From: Thermoplasmatota archaeon
GTDB lineage: Archaea > Thermoplasmatota > Penumbrarchaeia > Penumbrarchaeales > Penumbrarchaeaceae
Length of the DNA stretch: 32,367 nucleotides
NCBI GenBank assembly: GCA_029762535.1
Contig: JARVGK010000001.1
Span: 1-32,367, forward strand
Direction: 5' to 3'
A model generated the notes under the pieces. It was not told the DNA's origin, searched no databases, and saw nothing but the letters and a program-made list of their open reading frames with translations. This document shows, piece after piece, positions 1 through 8,651 of this stretch. Made by a program: the position numbers and the translations under genes. Each line of letters starts with the position of its first letter. Position 1 is the first letter of the stretch.

Positions 1-1781
1 CCAGCATCTGCGATCGGATCGGTCAGATCCACGATGGTCACGTTGAAAATGCTCTCTCCAACGTGACCTGCATTATCCGTCACTCTCAAAGTGACGGGGA
101 TCCTCCCCGGTCTATCGAAGAAGAATGAGACGTTGACGCCTTCGAGTACGTGGGATGTGCCGTAGTAATCGAACAACCATTCGTACTTGGCGATCCCCCC
201 GGTGTCCCAGGATCCGCTCCCGTTAAAGTAAAGGGTCGATCCCTCGTCAGCAAAGAGATCCCCTTGAGAGATCGCTTTCGGAGGCCTGGCATCAAGGACT
301 GTTATGTTGAAACTGTCCGAATCGTAATTACCGGCAAAGTCGTAAACGGTCATCTCAACGGGATAGTATCCGGGTATGTCGAAGAGGAATGCGAAGTCCA
401 ATGCGTCCTTCAATACAACAGTACCATTATAGGTGAAGTTCCATACCGCCCGGGTCACTAGATTGTTGTCATGACTTCTGTTCGAAGTAAATGGGTAATA
501 CGTGCCTTCATCTATCTCGACATCCTCTCCTGCAACGGCAACTGGTTTCTCCGTATCGAAAATAAGAGGGTACCTATCTATCAGATCCCCCACGACATAG
601 GGATCGTCCCCGTAACCGTCGGATCCCCACTGGTCCTGATTCGACCCTTTCATCCTATCGACTCCCTCATAATCGGACCAATAATTGCCTCCATATTTAT
701 AGGTATTATAAAGAAAATTATTACTGTTCGTGTATTTTATTTGAAAAGTATTGTTTATTATTTGGTTTTGAAAAGCTTTATGGTTTGTACCTTGAAAAAA
801 CATACCCACATAATTATCCTGAATCTTATTATTAAATACCTGTGATTTTGTCCCATTCAGAACCATCGCATATTTATTATCGATAAAATAACTATTCTTA
901 ATAATTACATTATTATTTTGACCATTGAGATAGATTCCTTCGTTGTTATTTGTGAATAAGCAGGAATCAACAACACAATTACTGTTTTCAATTCCACTTA
1001 TTATTTGAATCGCTGAATCACTTGGATTTGAATAATTAGAAAATATTGAATGTTTTATAATCCCATTTTTACTATATCCACATCGCAAGCCAGTTCCATT
1101 ACCCTGAAAAAAAGAATTATTAATATAACATCTATCACCAGAAAATATAAGAGAATTTATATTAGCGTTAAAATGGGAATTATTGATATAGATATTATAT
1201 CCGGTTAAAAGTAATTCAGTTTTATTAAAGTAACTATTATTGATATAGAGATCATTTATTCCTAAAGCTTCAATTTGACTATCGATCACAACAGAATTCT
1301 CTATAAAGTAAGTCCCTAAAGAAAAATGTAAGTTTCCGTTGATCTTACAATTCAAGATTTTAATATTATCATCTGAAGAACTGATACTCTCTGAATAATT
1401 AGCAACAATCTCGATATTATTAAAAATGACGTCAAGTCTTTTTGTTTCATTATGAATATGTATTGTGGTTATACCAAACGCTTTTTGTATGATTGTTGGC
1501 ATGCTTTCATTGTAAGAACTCAATGTTATTGAATTTTTTATCCATAATAACTCATTGATATAATAATTGCCCTCTTTTATATATATAATATCTCCATCAA
1601 TGGCAGCATCGATAGCTTCTTGGACATCTACATAATCGCTATTACCATCCAAAGATACCGTGATGATATTTGTCCTATTGATAGCAGATATTTTATCATT
1701 AAAGGAAAAAACTCCGAAGATTAATGCTATAAATAACAACAAAATTAATCCCTTTGCTATATTTTTTCCTACTATGTACAT
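1..1781 (-). CDS. Secreted NosD-like parallel beta-helix protein with PKD domains (C-terminus beyond window)
   Basis: The frame is open from an ATG at 1781 to the left edge (593 codons, no stop), so the C-terminus is missing. Residues 1-32 look like a signal peptide: Lys near the N-terminus, then a hydrophobic run through LILLLFIALIFGVF. Residues ~45-360 are rich in repeated short strands of the type 'NNSYF' and 'IKNSYFIDN', typical of a right-handed beta-helix of the NosD/PbH1 kind. About residue 365 the protein has NYWSDYEG followed by a Gly/Asp-rich GYGDDPY, the usual end signature of NosD-type domains. From about residue 410 two PKD-like Ig domains follow, and a third starts at the edge. 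It is likely a surface or secreted carbohydrate-binding or adhesive protein; the ligand is unknown. The beta-helix part is AT-rich and the PKD part GC-rich, a break in composition inside one gene near 690. No Shine-Dalgarno is visible; an AT-rich TATA-like run lies about 25 nt upstream. Confidence 0.85.
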   Translation of the reverse strand, partial: MYIVGKNIAKGLILLLFIALIFGVFSFNDKISAINRTNIITVSLDGNSDYVDVQEAIDAAIDGDIIYIKEGNYYINELLWIKNSITLSSYNESMPTIIQKAFGITTIHIHNETKRLDVIFNNIEIVANYSESISSSDDNIKILNCKINGNLHFSLGTYFIENSVVIDSQIEALGINDLYINNSYFNKTELLLTGYNIYINNSHFNANINSLIFSGDRCYINNSFFQGNGTGLRCGYSKNGIIKHSIFSNYSNPSDSAIQIISGIENSNCVVDSCLFTNNNEGIYLNGQNNNVIIKNSYFIDNKYAMVLNGTKSQVFNNKIQDNYVGMFFQGTNHKAFQNQIINNTFQIKYTNSNNFLYNTYKYGGNYWSDYEGVDRMKGSNQDQWGSDGYGDDPYVVGDLIDRYPLIFDTEKPVAVAGEDVEIDEGTYYPFTSNRSHDNNLVTRAVWNFTYNGTVVLKDALDFAFLFDIPGYYPVEMTVYDFAGNYDSDSFNITVLDARPPKAISQGDLFADEGSTLYFNGSGSWDTGGIAKYEWLFDYYGTSHVLEGVNVSFFFDRPGRIPVTLRVTDNAGHVGESIFNVTIVDLTDPIADA

Positions 1782-1906
1782 GTCTCTTATATAATAATAA
1801 TCTATTATAATACACTTTCGCTTCCCATAGGTGCGTGGCGTACAAGAATCAAAGTAAGATTGACTACCCCCATTCCTATTGGTCGGTTTTTTAGATAACG
1901 CAGTTA

Positions 1907-3285
1907 TCATGGATCACATCCGTAAAGCACCGCAGATCCTGATCGTTGCCAAGTTCCATGGAAAACTATTGTATCAGATGAATTTTTGTATATGGCGACA
2001 TCAACGTAATCGGAGTCATATTCAGAAGTGTCTGCATTTCTTTGCTCTAAAAAGGCAGCATTATTATTTCTAATCTTATAATATACATCATCACTTGTAG
2101 TCCATATTACACAACATTTGTAAGTAGAAGCATCTGACCAAAATGAATCTACTGCAACATATCTTAAGTTATTAAAACCGGAATCTCCATCATCGTCAAT
2201 TTCAATATAATTGAAGGTGCCGCCACCATCTAAGGATCGAGCATATTTAACTTTATCATTATTATCTTCGTTTTTTATCCAAACAATATCAACAGTATTA
2301 CCATTTCCCCCTTGGACTTGGCCAATAACTGATACGTCCGGCCATCCCATTGATCCATCACCTAAAGTTGTTTCATCAATGGTAAAGGGTGGGTTTAAAT
2401 TCAAATTGTTTCTGCCCGATGTTCCATATTTAAGGACTATAAAATCATCCGATATTTGAGGATTACTCTCTTGATGATATTTGTCATAGACAATATATAA
2501 ATTGATTAAATCCTCATTATATATAATACAATCTATAGCGGGTTCTTTATAATCATCACTATAAGATGTCGGTGATACGATATTGGAAATATCAATATAA
2601 TTACCTGCGTTGTCGGTATATTTTCTCCAAAGTTGGATACCGTATCTATTTGTATAAGATGCCGATTCATTTTGCCAAACTACGTTTAAAAAAAAACTTT
2701 AGAATCCCCGCCAGAATATGATTCAGTAGCGACTTTTGGATATTTATCATTTTCATCATTGTTATCAGATATGCTAAAAGAACTGCCAATCGTTGGAGGA
2801 GAAGAAGAACAATCAATGATGCAACCCTGAATATCCCAATCATCATTTGTTCCATATTGTTCATCTTCCAGCCTTTGTTGCCAAACAACTATCGCTTTAA
2901 CCTTACTACTGTCCCTATAATCTACATAAAATTGAATATCTGGGTGATCTTGGTCTAAATCTTCATCAGAGTCGATCCAAGCAAACCACCATCCAACACT
3001 AGGAAGATTAAGAGCTATACGAATTTGTTGAGCATATCCAATTTCAGAAACAAAGACTATTCCAGTATAATGATTATTACTAATGCGTATTGCATCTATT
3101 TGAGGATGATATGATGGAATGTATAATTCACTTCCTGTTGTATATGGATCTTCGGAGTTTTTATCATTTCCAATATATCCGGAGATTTTGTAACTGTTGT
3201 ATTCCATTGAATTAGCGATCACACTGACAGGTAGGATTAACATAATTATTATTCCTACACTGATGCCGAAATAATATCTTTTCAT
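1907..3285 (-). pseudogene. Exported BNR/Asp-box repeat protein interrupted by a one-base frameshift
   Basis: The first part runs from the ATG at 3285 (MKRYYFGISVG), which has an AGAGGTG Shine-Dalgarno six bases away, to a stop at 2686. An in-frame GTG at 3294 lies inside that Shine-Dalgarno, so it is less likely. The second part continues in another frame to the stop at 1907. The join is a run of nine A on the plus strand (2688-2696); a tenth would restore one frame of about 459 residues, and no other stop is seen in between. The restored protein has a signal peptide, then beta-rich segments with paired 'VVWQ' strands, and an Asp-box (SLDGGGTF near nt 2225), as in sialidase/BNR beta-propellers. 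The substrate is unknown and catalytic sialidase residues were not identified. It could be a sequencing error in the homopolymer, a real pseudogene, or a slippage-expressed gene, since the run allows -1 slippage. It is very AT-rich, like its neighbour to the left. Confidence 0.75.
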
Positions 3286-3313
3286 TTTTTTCACCTCTTT
3301 ATATCCAAAATAT

Positions 3314-4027
3314 TTATGACCCCTGATAAATGACGGGATCCTGCCCGGATCCCTGGAGTAGTTCCACCTCCTTGGTGAATGCTTCTATGTAATCTACTAT
3401 GCCGTCCGAATCCAGATCCGCCGTGGGATCCTCCAGGCTCCTGGTTATATTGAATAAGTCTGGATTCATTTGCTGATTGGATCCCATGGAGCAGATCACG
3501 TCTCGCGAGGGATCCGCAAGATCCTCACCTCCAAGGCCGGATCGCTCACCGTTAAGGATCACGGTCATCGATGAACACTGGATCTGGTCCAACCACGAAT
3601 CGATTGTCAAGGCCGATATATTGCCGTCGTCGAAGGCAAAATAGGTCTCGTCGAAGACCTTCTTCGCATGATCCGAGATGTATATGACGATCTCATCAGA
3701 AGGAAGGGAATTCGATATCAACCATTGGAAAGCGGCCTGGACATTGGAAACGGTGGCAGGTCCGTCCGCACCTGATTCGGACGGATCAGTCAGGTAATAG
3801 ATGTCGTTATCGGTACATGTATTTTTTATATACTCATAGAAGGAGGCGGACTTGGATAGTTCCTCTGGAGAGTAGCCATCCGATCCAGAAACGATGATCA
3901 GGCATTTGTTCACCGGCGGATTCTCTCCGTTGGCCCTGATGGAGATAACGATCAGGATCAAAAGGATCGAAGAAAAGACGATGAAAGAGAATATCGATCC
4001 CCGGATTTTCTCATCTTTCCCGTCCAT
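3314..4027 (-). CDS. Membrane-anchored or secreted caspase-fold (peptidase C13-like) protein, probably inactive
   Basis: This protein has 237 residues. Residues ~10-32 form one hydrophobic segment (SIFSFIVFSSILLILIVISI), either a signal peptide or an anchor. The rest follows the order of C13/legumain-like domains seen in prokaryotes: an early strand CLIIVSGSDGY, a helix 'YEYIKNTCTDNDIYYLTDP', a strand ending in the catalytic-His signature YISDHA (normally SDHG), then VILNGERSG where active relatives read roughly 'DACYSG', then a strand VICSMGSNQQ. A late D-x-D-x-D-G segment (DLDSDGIVDYIEAF) matches the acidic 'DxDGDGxVSxxEAF' element of these proteins. The His is present, but the expected Cys is Glu, so peptidase activity is doubtful. 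The ATG has no clear Shine-Dalgarno. A TAAATA element at the end of the upstream gene could serve a short-leader transcript. The fold call is from motifs by eye and needs a structural search. Confidence 0.65.
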   Translation of the reverse strand: MDGKDEKIRGSIFSFIVFSSILLILIVISIRANGENPPVNKCLIIVSGSDGYSPEELSKSASFYEYIKNTCTDNDIYYLTDPSESGADGPATVSNVQAAFQWLISNSLPSDEIVIYISDHAKKVFDETYFAFDDGNISALTIDSWLDQIQCSSMTVILNGERSGLGGEDLADPSRDVICSMGSNQQMNPDLFNITRSLEDPTADLDSDGIVDYIEAFTKEVELLQGSGQDPVIYQGS

Positions 4028-4049
4028 GATGATTTGATGAGAATATGTC

Positions 4050-5420
4050 CTATTTACCTTTTTCTTGCTTTTCGGATGCAGAAAGGGGGGGCTTTATATA
4101 GGCAAATGTACGGGGTGGATAACCATTCTCGACGAGGCATTCGTTTAATACTTCTTGCCATTCATCTTTTTTCTTAGCATACCTGAGAGGGTAAGCCTCC
4201 GCTCTGTCATAGGAATCATAGGCTTTATCGATCTTGCCTTGACGGATGTAAAGCAATGCTTTGTTATATTCGATGTCAGCCAATCCTTCGAGATCGTCAT
4301 ATTTCCGAAGAATTTCTTCCGCCCTTCTGATCTTGTTCCATGCGGTCCGATGGTTTCCCTTCATTGATTCGCAGTCGGCAAGATTTATCTCTATCAGCGC
4401 TTTGGTCCAGATAAGATCGTATTTGTTGGTAAGGATCAAAGCTCTCTTCCAGGTCCTTTCAGCAAGATTAAATCTCCTCTGCCTGAAATAATGAACTCCA
4501 AGGCTGTTACATAGTTCGGTTCTGGTCCTTTGCATATTCAGGGCTTTCATCATGCCTTCACTCGTACGGTAGAGACGGGTTGCCTTGTCGTGGTCTCTCA
4601 TGTCTGACAGAATATCGGCCTGCAGATAGAGCAACAAAGCCTTGTGAAAAGGGTCCTTCACTCTTTTCAGCAGTTTCACAACCTCGTTCAGGGCCGATTC
4701 GGGACCCTTAATGGCTTTGAGGCATTCCATGCATCCGATTAAGCACACTATCCAGTGACCGGGCGTCAGGCTCTTCTCAGACCTCAGTCCGTCGAAGAGG
4801 CTGAAAGCCTCTTCTATCTTGCTTCCACGCCGCTTTACTTCGGCAATGATCAGGTTATCGCTTACTTTCGATGGATCAATAGTATCATGCACCTGTTCCG
4901 GCTTGATCCCGAGCATAGAAAGGCCAGAGTACAGATCGTCAACTTTTATCTGAGCATCAACTCCTTGATCCAATATTTCATCCATCTTCAACCTCTCTTC
5001 CGATCCGGGACGGAGAGCTTTTTTAGTGTTCAAGTAATCAATGATGTCGAAGCATTTATTTTGCCGAATAGCTGCCGCAACTTCTATGTACGATTTCTGG
5101 TCCTTGATGAGAGGCATTATGGTTCTGATTTGACAGATTCCCGAGGTGGAATTCTTTTCGGGTATCAGGTCTCGATCCATCATATCCGTATAGAGCCTTT
5201 CGTGTAAATGTGCACCTTCAGCGGTAAAATAGAAAGCGTTCATTTGTTCTTCAATCATGCCCATATCTCGAAGGTGTTTCATGTGGCGATTCAAGGTGTC
5301 TGTTTGGATCCCTAAGAGATATCTCAATGCCTCACTTCCGGGAGGATGGTTCACACCAAATAAATTGAATGATCCGATGGCAAGTAGGATGAACTCTTCG
5401 CGCTTCCTAATGTGATCCAC
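4050..5420 (-). CDS. Winged-helix regulator with TPR repeats
   Basis: This protein has 456 residues and starts at GTG 5420. The N-terminal ~75 residues look like a winged-helix DNA-binding domain: an 'EALRYLLGIQTDTLNRHMKHLRDMGMIEEQ' type recognition region followed by a wing (NAFYFTAEG). From about residue 190 on there are repeated amphipathic helix pairs with TPR-like spacing, such as ALLLYLQADILSDMRDHDKA, LCNSLGVHYFRQRRFNLA, IEINLADCESMKGNHRTA and EYNKALLYIRQGKIDKA. Such proteins usually sense a partner protein or peptide and control transcription, but the target is not known. TATA-like TAAATAAATA (minus strand, 5441-5450) is centred about 25 nt before the GTG, so the mRNA may be leaderless; the GAGG directly touching the GTG is too close to act as a normal ribosome site. 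It is transcribed toward the exported caspase-fold and BNR genes and could control them, which is inference from position only. Confidence 0.75.
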   Translation of the reverse strand: MDHIRKREEFILLAIGSFNLFGVNHPPGSEALRYLLGIQTDTLNRHMKHLRDMGMIEEQMNAFYFTAEGAHLHERLYTDMMDRDLIPEKNSTSGICQIRTIMPLIKDQKSYIEVAAAIRQNKCFDIIDYLNTKKALRPGSEERLKMDEILDQGVDAQIKVDDLYSGLSMLGIKPEQVHDTIDPSKVSDNLIIAEVKRRGSKIEEAFSLFDGLRSEKSLTPGHWIVCLIGCMECLKAIKGPESALNEVVKLLKRVKDPFHKALLLYLQADILSDMRDHDKATRLYRTSEGMMKALNMQRTRTELCNSLGVHYFRQRRFNLAERTWKRALILTNKYDLIWTKALIEINLADCESMKGNHRTAWNKIRRAEEILRKYDDLEGLADIEYNKALLYIRQGKIDKAYDSYDRAEAYPLRYAKKKDEWQEVLNECLVENGYPPRTFAYIKPPLSASEKQEKGK

Positions 5421-5440
5421 CTCTGTTTAAAAATAAAGCC

Positions 5441-5450
5441 TATTTATTTA
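5441..5450 (-). promoter_or_regulatory. Probable TATA box of the winged-helix/TPR gene
   Basis: TAAATAAATA read on the minus strand, centred about 25 nt before the GTG start at 5420. The spacing fits a leaderless archaeal transcript. Confidence 0.5.
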
Positions 5451-5791
5451 ACCCTTTTCGGTCCCCGTAACAATTTATTTGAAACCATTGTTGAAAATCT
5501 CCTGGTGATCTCGCTATCATATAGATGATACCATGTCATCTGGGAAACAAATCGATGCCTGCTTCTACAACGGATCAGAAAATCCGAACAGGAGCACCTG
5601 ACACATCTATCGAGGAGGAATTCCACGGTTCTTTGTAGGCCAGATCGGACTCATTTACTTTTTCTATGATAACCGCTCGCTCCGTAACAATGTCCAGAAT
5701 ATATAAGCAGGTTGTCATTTGGCCTTGTACTAAATTCCTACGGTTAATCGAAGAGTGGTCTGTACAATATAACTGATGTGTCAGGTCATTC
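5451..5791. other. Non-coding or uncertain spacer between the serpin and the winged-helix/TPR gene
   Basis: No recognisable gene is seen in this stretch. A minus-strand frame from GTG 5626 to 5444 (60 codons, with a short Cys cluster CVRCSCSDF) resembles nothing known and has no Shine-Dalgarno. A TATA-like CTTATATATTC (minus strand, around 5696-5707) could drive a transcript toward it, so a small gene or RNA cannot be excluded. No tRNA-like cloverleaf was found. Confidence 0.4.
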
Positions 5792-7081
5792 TCATTCGGT
5801 GGGATCCGAAACCTTTCCCATGAAGAGGATCGAGTTCGTCTCCTTGTGCATGATGAGGAACATGAAGGGGCGATCCGCCTTGAACGTGGGGATCTCTGGA
5901 CCTATCGAGAGCCTTCCCACTATCACCGCCGTCGCTGCAGCGGCCTCGGTTCCCTCCTCATTCACCTTTACGAAGGACTTGTGCAGCACCGCGGAAACGA
6001 ACAGAGGCTCGATCCCGGCGTTGAGGCCGCTGAGATCGGCCCTTGCGGGATCGAAGGCATCCACCATCCCGAGGGCCTCGAGAGGCTCCTTCAAGCTGTG
6101 ATCGGCCTCGATCTCGAAGCGGGGCATGTGCACGTTCACCTCGGATCCATTCATACCGGAGAGGACGTCGTTCAGTTTATCGGCAGAGAAGGACCGCTCC
6201 AGGGAGGAAATGTCGTTGCCGGAGGGTAAGAGGACGATCATCGACAGCTCCTCTCCCTTGTAAGGGAGCTCGACCGCCTGCAAAGAGTCGTCCTCGTAAT
6301 AGTTCAACCCCTGCTCGACCTTCATGCTCATCATAGGGGCCTTGACCGTCGAACCGGAGGAGAGGGTGAAATCCTCTTCCTTCGTATCCTTCTTGTTGAA
6401 CTCGTAGAGCCACTCTCCGTAGAAGTATATGGCGTTCGTGAGGACCATCACGGTAAGCGGATCGATGGCCCCTTCGGGGATCAGGTCCTTGATCCTGTCC
6501 CTTGTCTGCTCCTTTACCCAGGCGTTGATGGTTTGCCTGGACCCGTCCGGATCGTTCTCGAAGTCCAGCTCCTGGACGCCCCCGTAGTAATACTGCACGA
6601 TGAGATCGAAGAAGGACGGAAGGAAAGGATATCCCTCCTGCGGCCATATCCTGTTCGCCGAAGATAGTTCGAACTCGCCGCTGTTGTTCCTTATCAGGTT
6701 CTGCATCCTGGCGAAGGATGCCCTGCGGGACAGATCGTCCTCTGGCAGATACATCATGTCATGCATCTGGCCAGCGGTGTCGTTCCTCGCCCCTTCATAT
6801 GTCATCGAGAGGGCAGTGAAGATCGAATACGGCGATATGAAGGCGTTCTCTCCGTTCTCGGAGAGCTTCAGGTACATGTCGATCCCGAAGCGGTTCAATG
6901 CTCCGGACATGTCCTCCACTCCCTGCTGTGTCGCCCCGGTCTCGTTGAGCCCGATCCCGTCCCAGGGGATCTCATCCCCGGGATGGATATCGCCCTTCTC
7001 CGTGCACCCAGAAAGTGGGATCACGAGCAGTATGAAGGCCATCGAAGCCGCCCAGAGGAGGCGATCCCTTGTTCTATCCAT
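5792..7081 (-). CDS. Serpin-family protease inhibitor, predicted lipoprotein
   Basis: About 429 residues from the ATG at 7081; an alternative ATG lies at 7093, four codons upstream. The N-terminus has an arginine-rich start, a hydrophobic stretch (AASMAFILLVIPL) and a lipobox-like LSGC, so the mature protein is probably lipid-anchored outside the cell. The serpin core is clear: NAFISPYSIFTALSMTYEGARNDT, SANRIWPQ, TVMVLTNAIYFYGEW, VELPYKGEELSMIVLLP and the C-terminal FKADRPFMFLIMHKETNSILFMGKV. The reactive-centre loop has the inhibitory hinge EEGTEAAAATA, rich in small residues, so the protein should be able to insert its loop and inhibit. Aligning with alpha-1-antitrypsin spacing gives P1-P1' as Leu-Ser (in VGRLSIG), suggesting a chymotrypsin- or elastase-like target; P1 = Arg one position earlier would instead suggest trypsin-like or gingipain-R-like targets. 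A TATA-like element near 7108-7118 lies just upstream. Confidence 0.95.
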   Translation of the reverse strand: MDRTRDRLLWAASMAFILLVIPLSGCTEKGDIHPGDEIPWDGIGLNETGATQQGVEDMSGALNRFGIDMYLKLSENGENAFISPYSIFTALSMTYEGARNDTAGQMHDMMYLPEDDLSRRASFARMQNLIRNNSGEFELSSANRIWPQEGYPFLPSFFDLIVQYYYGGVQELDFENDPDGSRQTINAWVKEQTRDRIKDLIPEGAIDPLTVMVLTNAIYFYGEWLYEFNKKDTKEEDFTLSSGSTVKAPMMSMKVEQGLNYYEDDSLQAVELPYKGEELSMIVLLPSGNDISSLERSFSADKLNDVLSGMNGSEVNVHMPRFEIEADHSLKEPLEALGMVDAFDPARADLSGLNAGIEPLFVSAVLHKSFVKVNEEGTEAAAATAVIVGRLSIGPEIPTFKADRPFMFLIMHKETNSILFMGKVSDPTE

Positions 7082-7174
7082 GGCCGCTACCATCCCTTAT
7101 GCGTTGTAAAGTATTTTTTGGTGAAACGATGAAAATCGACCGGTCCATACGGATCAAACCCGGTCAAAATACCT

Positions 7175-8497
7175 TTACATTTTCTTCATGAACTCCGAGA
7201 GGATCCCATAAAGGTCCGGTTTGCCTATGACCTGGAGATCGTATCTCACCCTGATAAGGGGCTTCTCCACCTTCAGAACCCTCCTGAGATCGATAGGCGT
7301 TCCCGAGATGACTACATCGCAGTCCGCGGCGTTTATCGTTTCCTGAAGGTCCATGACCTGCGCCTCCCCGTATCCCATTGCGGGGAGGACATCCTCGAGA
7401 TGATCGTACTTTTGAAACGTATCCAAGATCGATCCCGAGGCGAACGGCCTGGGATCCACGATTGATGCCGCCCCGAACTTCAAGGCGGCGACGTATCCGG
7501 CACCATATCCCATGCCTCCATGGGTTACCGTGGGGCCGTCCTCGACTATGAGTGCCCTCTTTCCCTGGATCATATCGGGGTCCTCCACACTTAGCGGGGA
7601 TGCGGCATCTATGATGACCGCAAGCGGGTTGATCTCCCTGACGTTGTTCCTGACCTCCTCCACATCCTCCGGATAGGCGGAGTCGATCTTGTTGATTATG
7701 ACGACATCGGACATCCTGACATTCGTCTCCCCCGGATAATATGAGGTCTCATCCCCAGGTCTTAATGGGTCCACGACGGTTATCATCAGATCCGGCTTGT
7801 AGAACGGCATATCGTTGTTCCCTCCGTCCCAGAGGATTACATCGGCCTCCTTCTCGGCCTCTGCTAGTATATCGGCGTAGTCCACGCCTGCATAGACCAC
7901 CGATCCCCTGTCGATATGGGGCTCGTATTCCTCCCGTTCCTCGATCGTGCATTCGTGTTTGTCGAGATCCTCGTATGTGGCAAAGCGCTGCACCCTTTGT
8001 CTGACGAGATCCCCGTAAGGCATCGGATGCCTTATGGCGACGACCTTCTTCCCGGCGTTCTTGAAGAACTCCGCTATGAACCTAGTTGTCTGAGACTTGC
8101 CCGCGCCGGTCCTCGAGGCGCAAATGGCTATGACCGGTTTCTTTGACCCGATCAGGGTGTTCTTGTGCCCCATGAGCATGAAATCCGCGCCTGAGGCGTT
8201 GACCCTGGAGGCCTTCTGCATCACTGTCTGATACGACAGGTCGGAGTAGGCGAGGACACAGAGGTCTATCCGTTGGTCCCTGATGATCGTCTCAAGCTCG
8301 TCCTCGGGCTTGATGGGTATGCCACTGGGGTATAGCTTTCCGGCGATCTGCGCAGGATATGTCTTGTCATCGATCCAGGGGATCTGCGTGGCCGTGAAGG
8401 CGACCACCTCGTAGTTCTCGTTGTCCCTGAAGAAGACGTTGAAGTTGTGAAAGTCCCTGCCTGCAGCTCCTAATATGACCGTTCTCGTTCGAACCAT
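7175..8497 (-). CDS. Cyclic 2,3-diphosphoglycerate synthase-family P-loop protein
   Basis: The protein has 440 residues from the ATG at 8497, chosen because AAGGTGAT sits six bases before it; the frame is open further up to 8593 but without support. The N-terminus RTVILGAAGRDFHNFNVFFRD and the following FTATQIP are typical of this family. A Walker A loop (RTGAGKSQ) lies near residue 130, followed by RHPMPYGDL, EEREEYEPHI, VDYADILAEAEKEADVILWDGGNND, a TRAFAC-like NKID, and a glycine-rich VEDGPTVTHGGMGYGAGYVAA. The family is named after the Methanothermus enzyme that closes 2,3-bisphosphoglycerate into the cyclic thermoprotectant using ATP. Many members in organisms without cDPG are annotated the same way, so the substrate here is uncertain. 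It lies 154 bp downstream of the peroxiredoxin gene, and a TATA-like CTATATTTG around 8632-8640 suggests its own promoter. Confidence 0.8.
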   Translation of the reverse strand: MVRTRTVILGAAGRDFHNFNVFFRDNENYEVVAFTATQIPWIDDKTYPAQIAGKLYPSGIPIKPEDELETIIRDQRIDLCVLAYSDLSYQTVMQKASRVNASGADFMLMGHKNTLIGSKKPVIAICASRTGAGKSQTTRFIAEFFKNAGKKVVAIRHPMPYGDLVRQRVQRFATYEDLDKHECTIEEREEYEPHIDRGSVVYAGVDYADILAEAEKEADVILWDGGNNDMPFYKPDLMITVVDPLRPGDETSYYPGETNVRMSDVVIINKIDSAYPEDVEEVRNNVREINPLAVIIDAASPLSVEDPDMIQGKRALIVEDGPTVTHGGMGYGAGYVAALKFGAASIVDPRPFASGSILDTFQKYDHLEDVLPAMGYGEAQVMDLQETINAADCDVVISGTPIDLRRVLKVEKPLIRVRYDLQVIGKPDLYGILSEFMKKM

Positions 8498-8585
8498 GCG
8501 TATCACCTTTGGTCCAGACGGAGTCACGGACATGTTCCCGGCCGAGGGATCCGATCCCCAACAAGACGGCCCGATCGCATGCCCG

Positions 8586-8603
8586 GACCGCACCTATGCG
8601 GTC
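8586..8603 (-). promoter_or_regulatory. Perfect hairpin in the leader of the P-loop gene
   Basis: GACCGCA-TAGG-TGCGGTC on the minus strand gives seven perfect base pairs and a four-base loop. It lies between the likely transcription start near 8610 and the ATG at 8497. It may act as a peroxiredoxin-gene 3' end or an mRNA-stability or control element; function is inferred only. Confidence 0.4.
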
Positions 8604-8651
8604 ATGGACGTTTGGGCCTAAAGATGAGGTCTCAAATATAGATTGCTATTA

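Noticed and set aside
150..845. Two plus-strand frames of 103 and 124 codons.
   Set aside because: They are opposite the NosD-PKD gene, which reads cleanly on the minus strand as known domains.
5444..5626. 60-codon minus-strand frame with a Cys cluster.
   Set aside because: GTG start without a ribosome site and no recognisable domain; mentioned only within the spacer entry.
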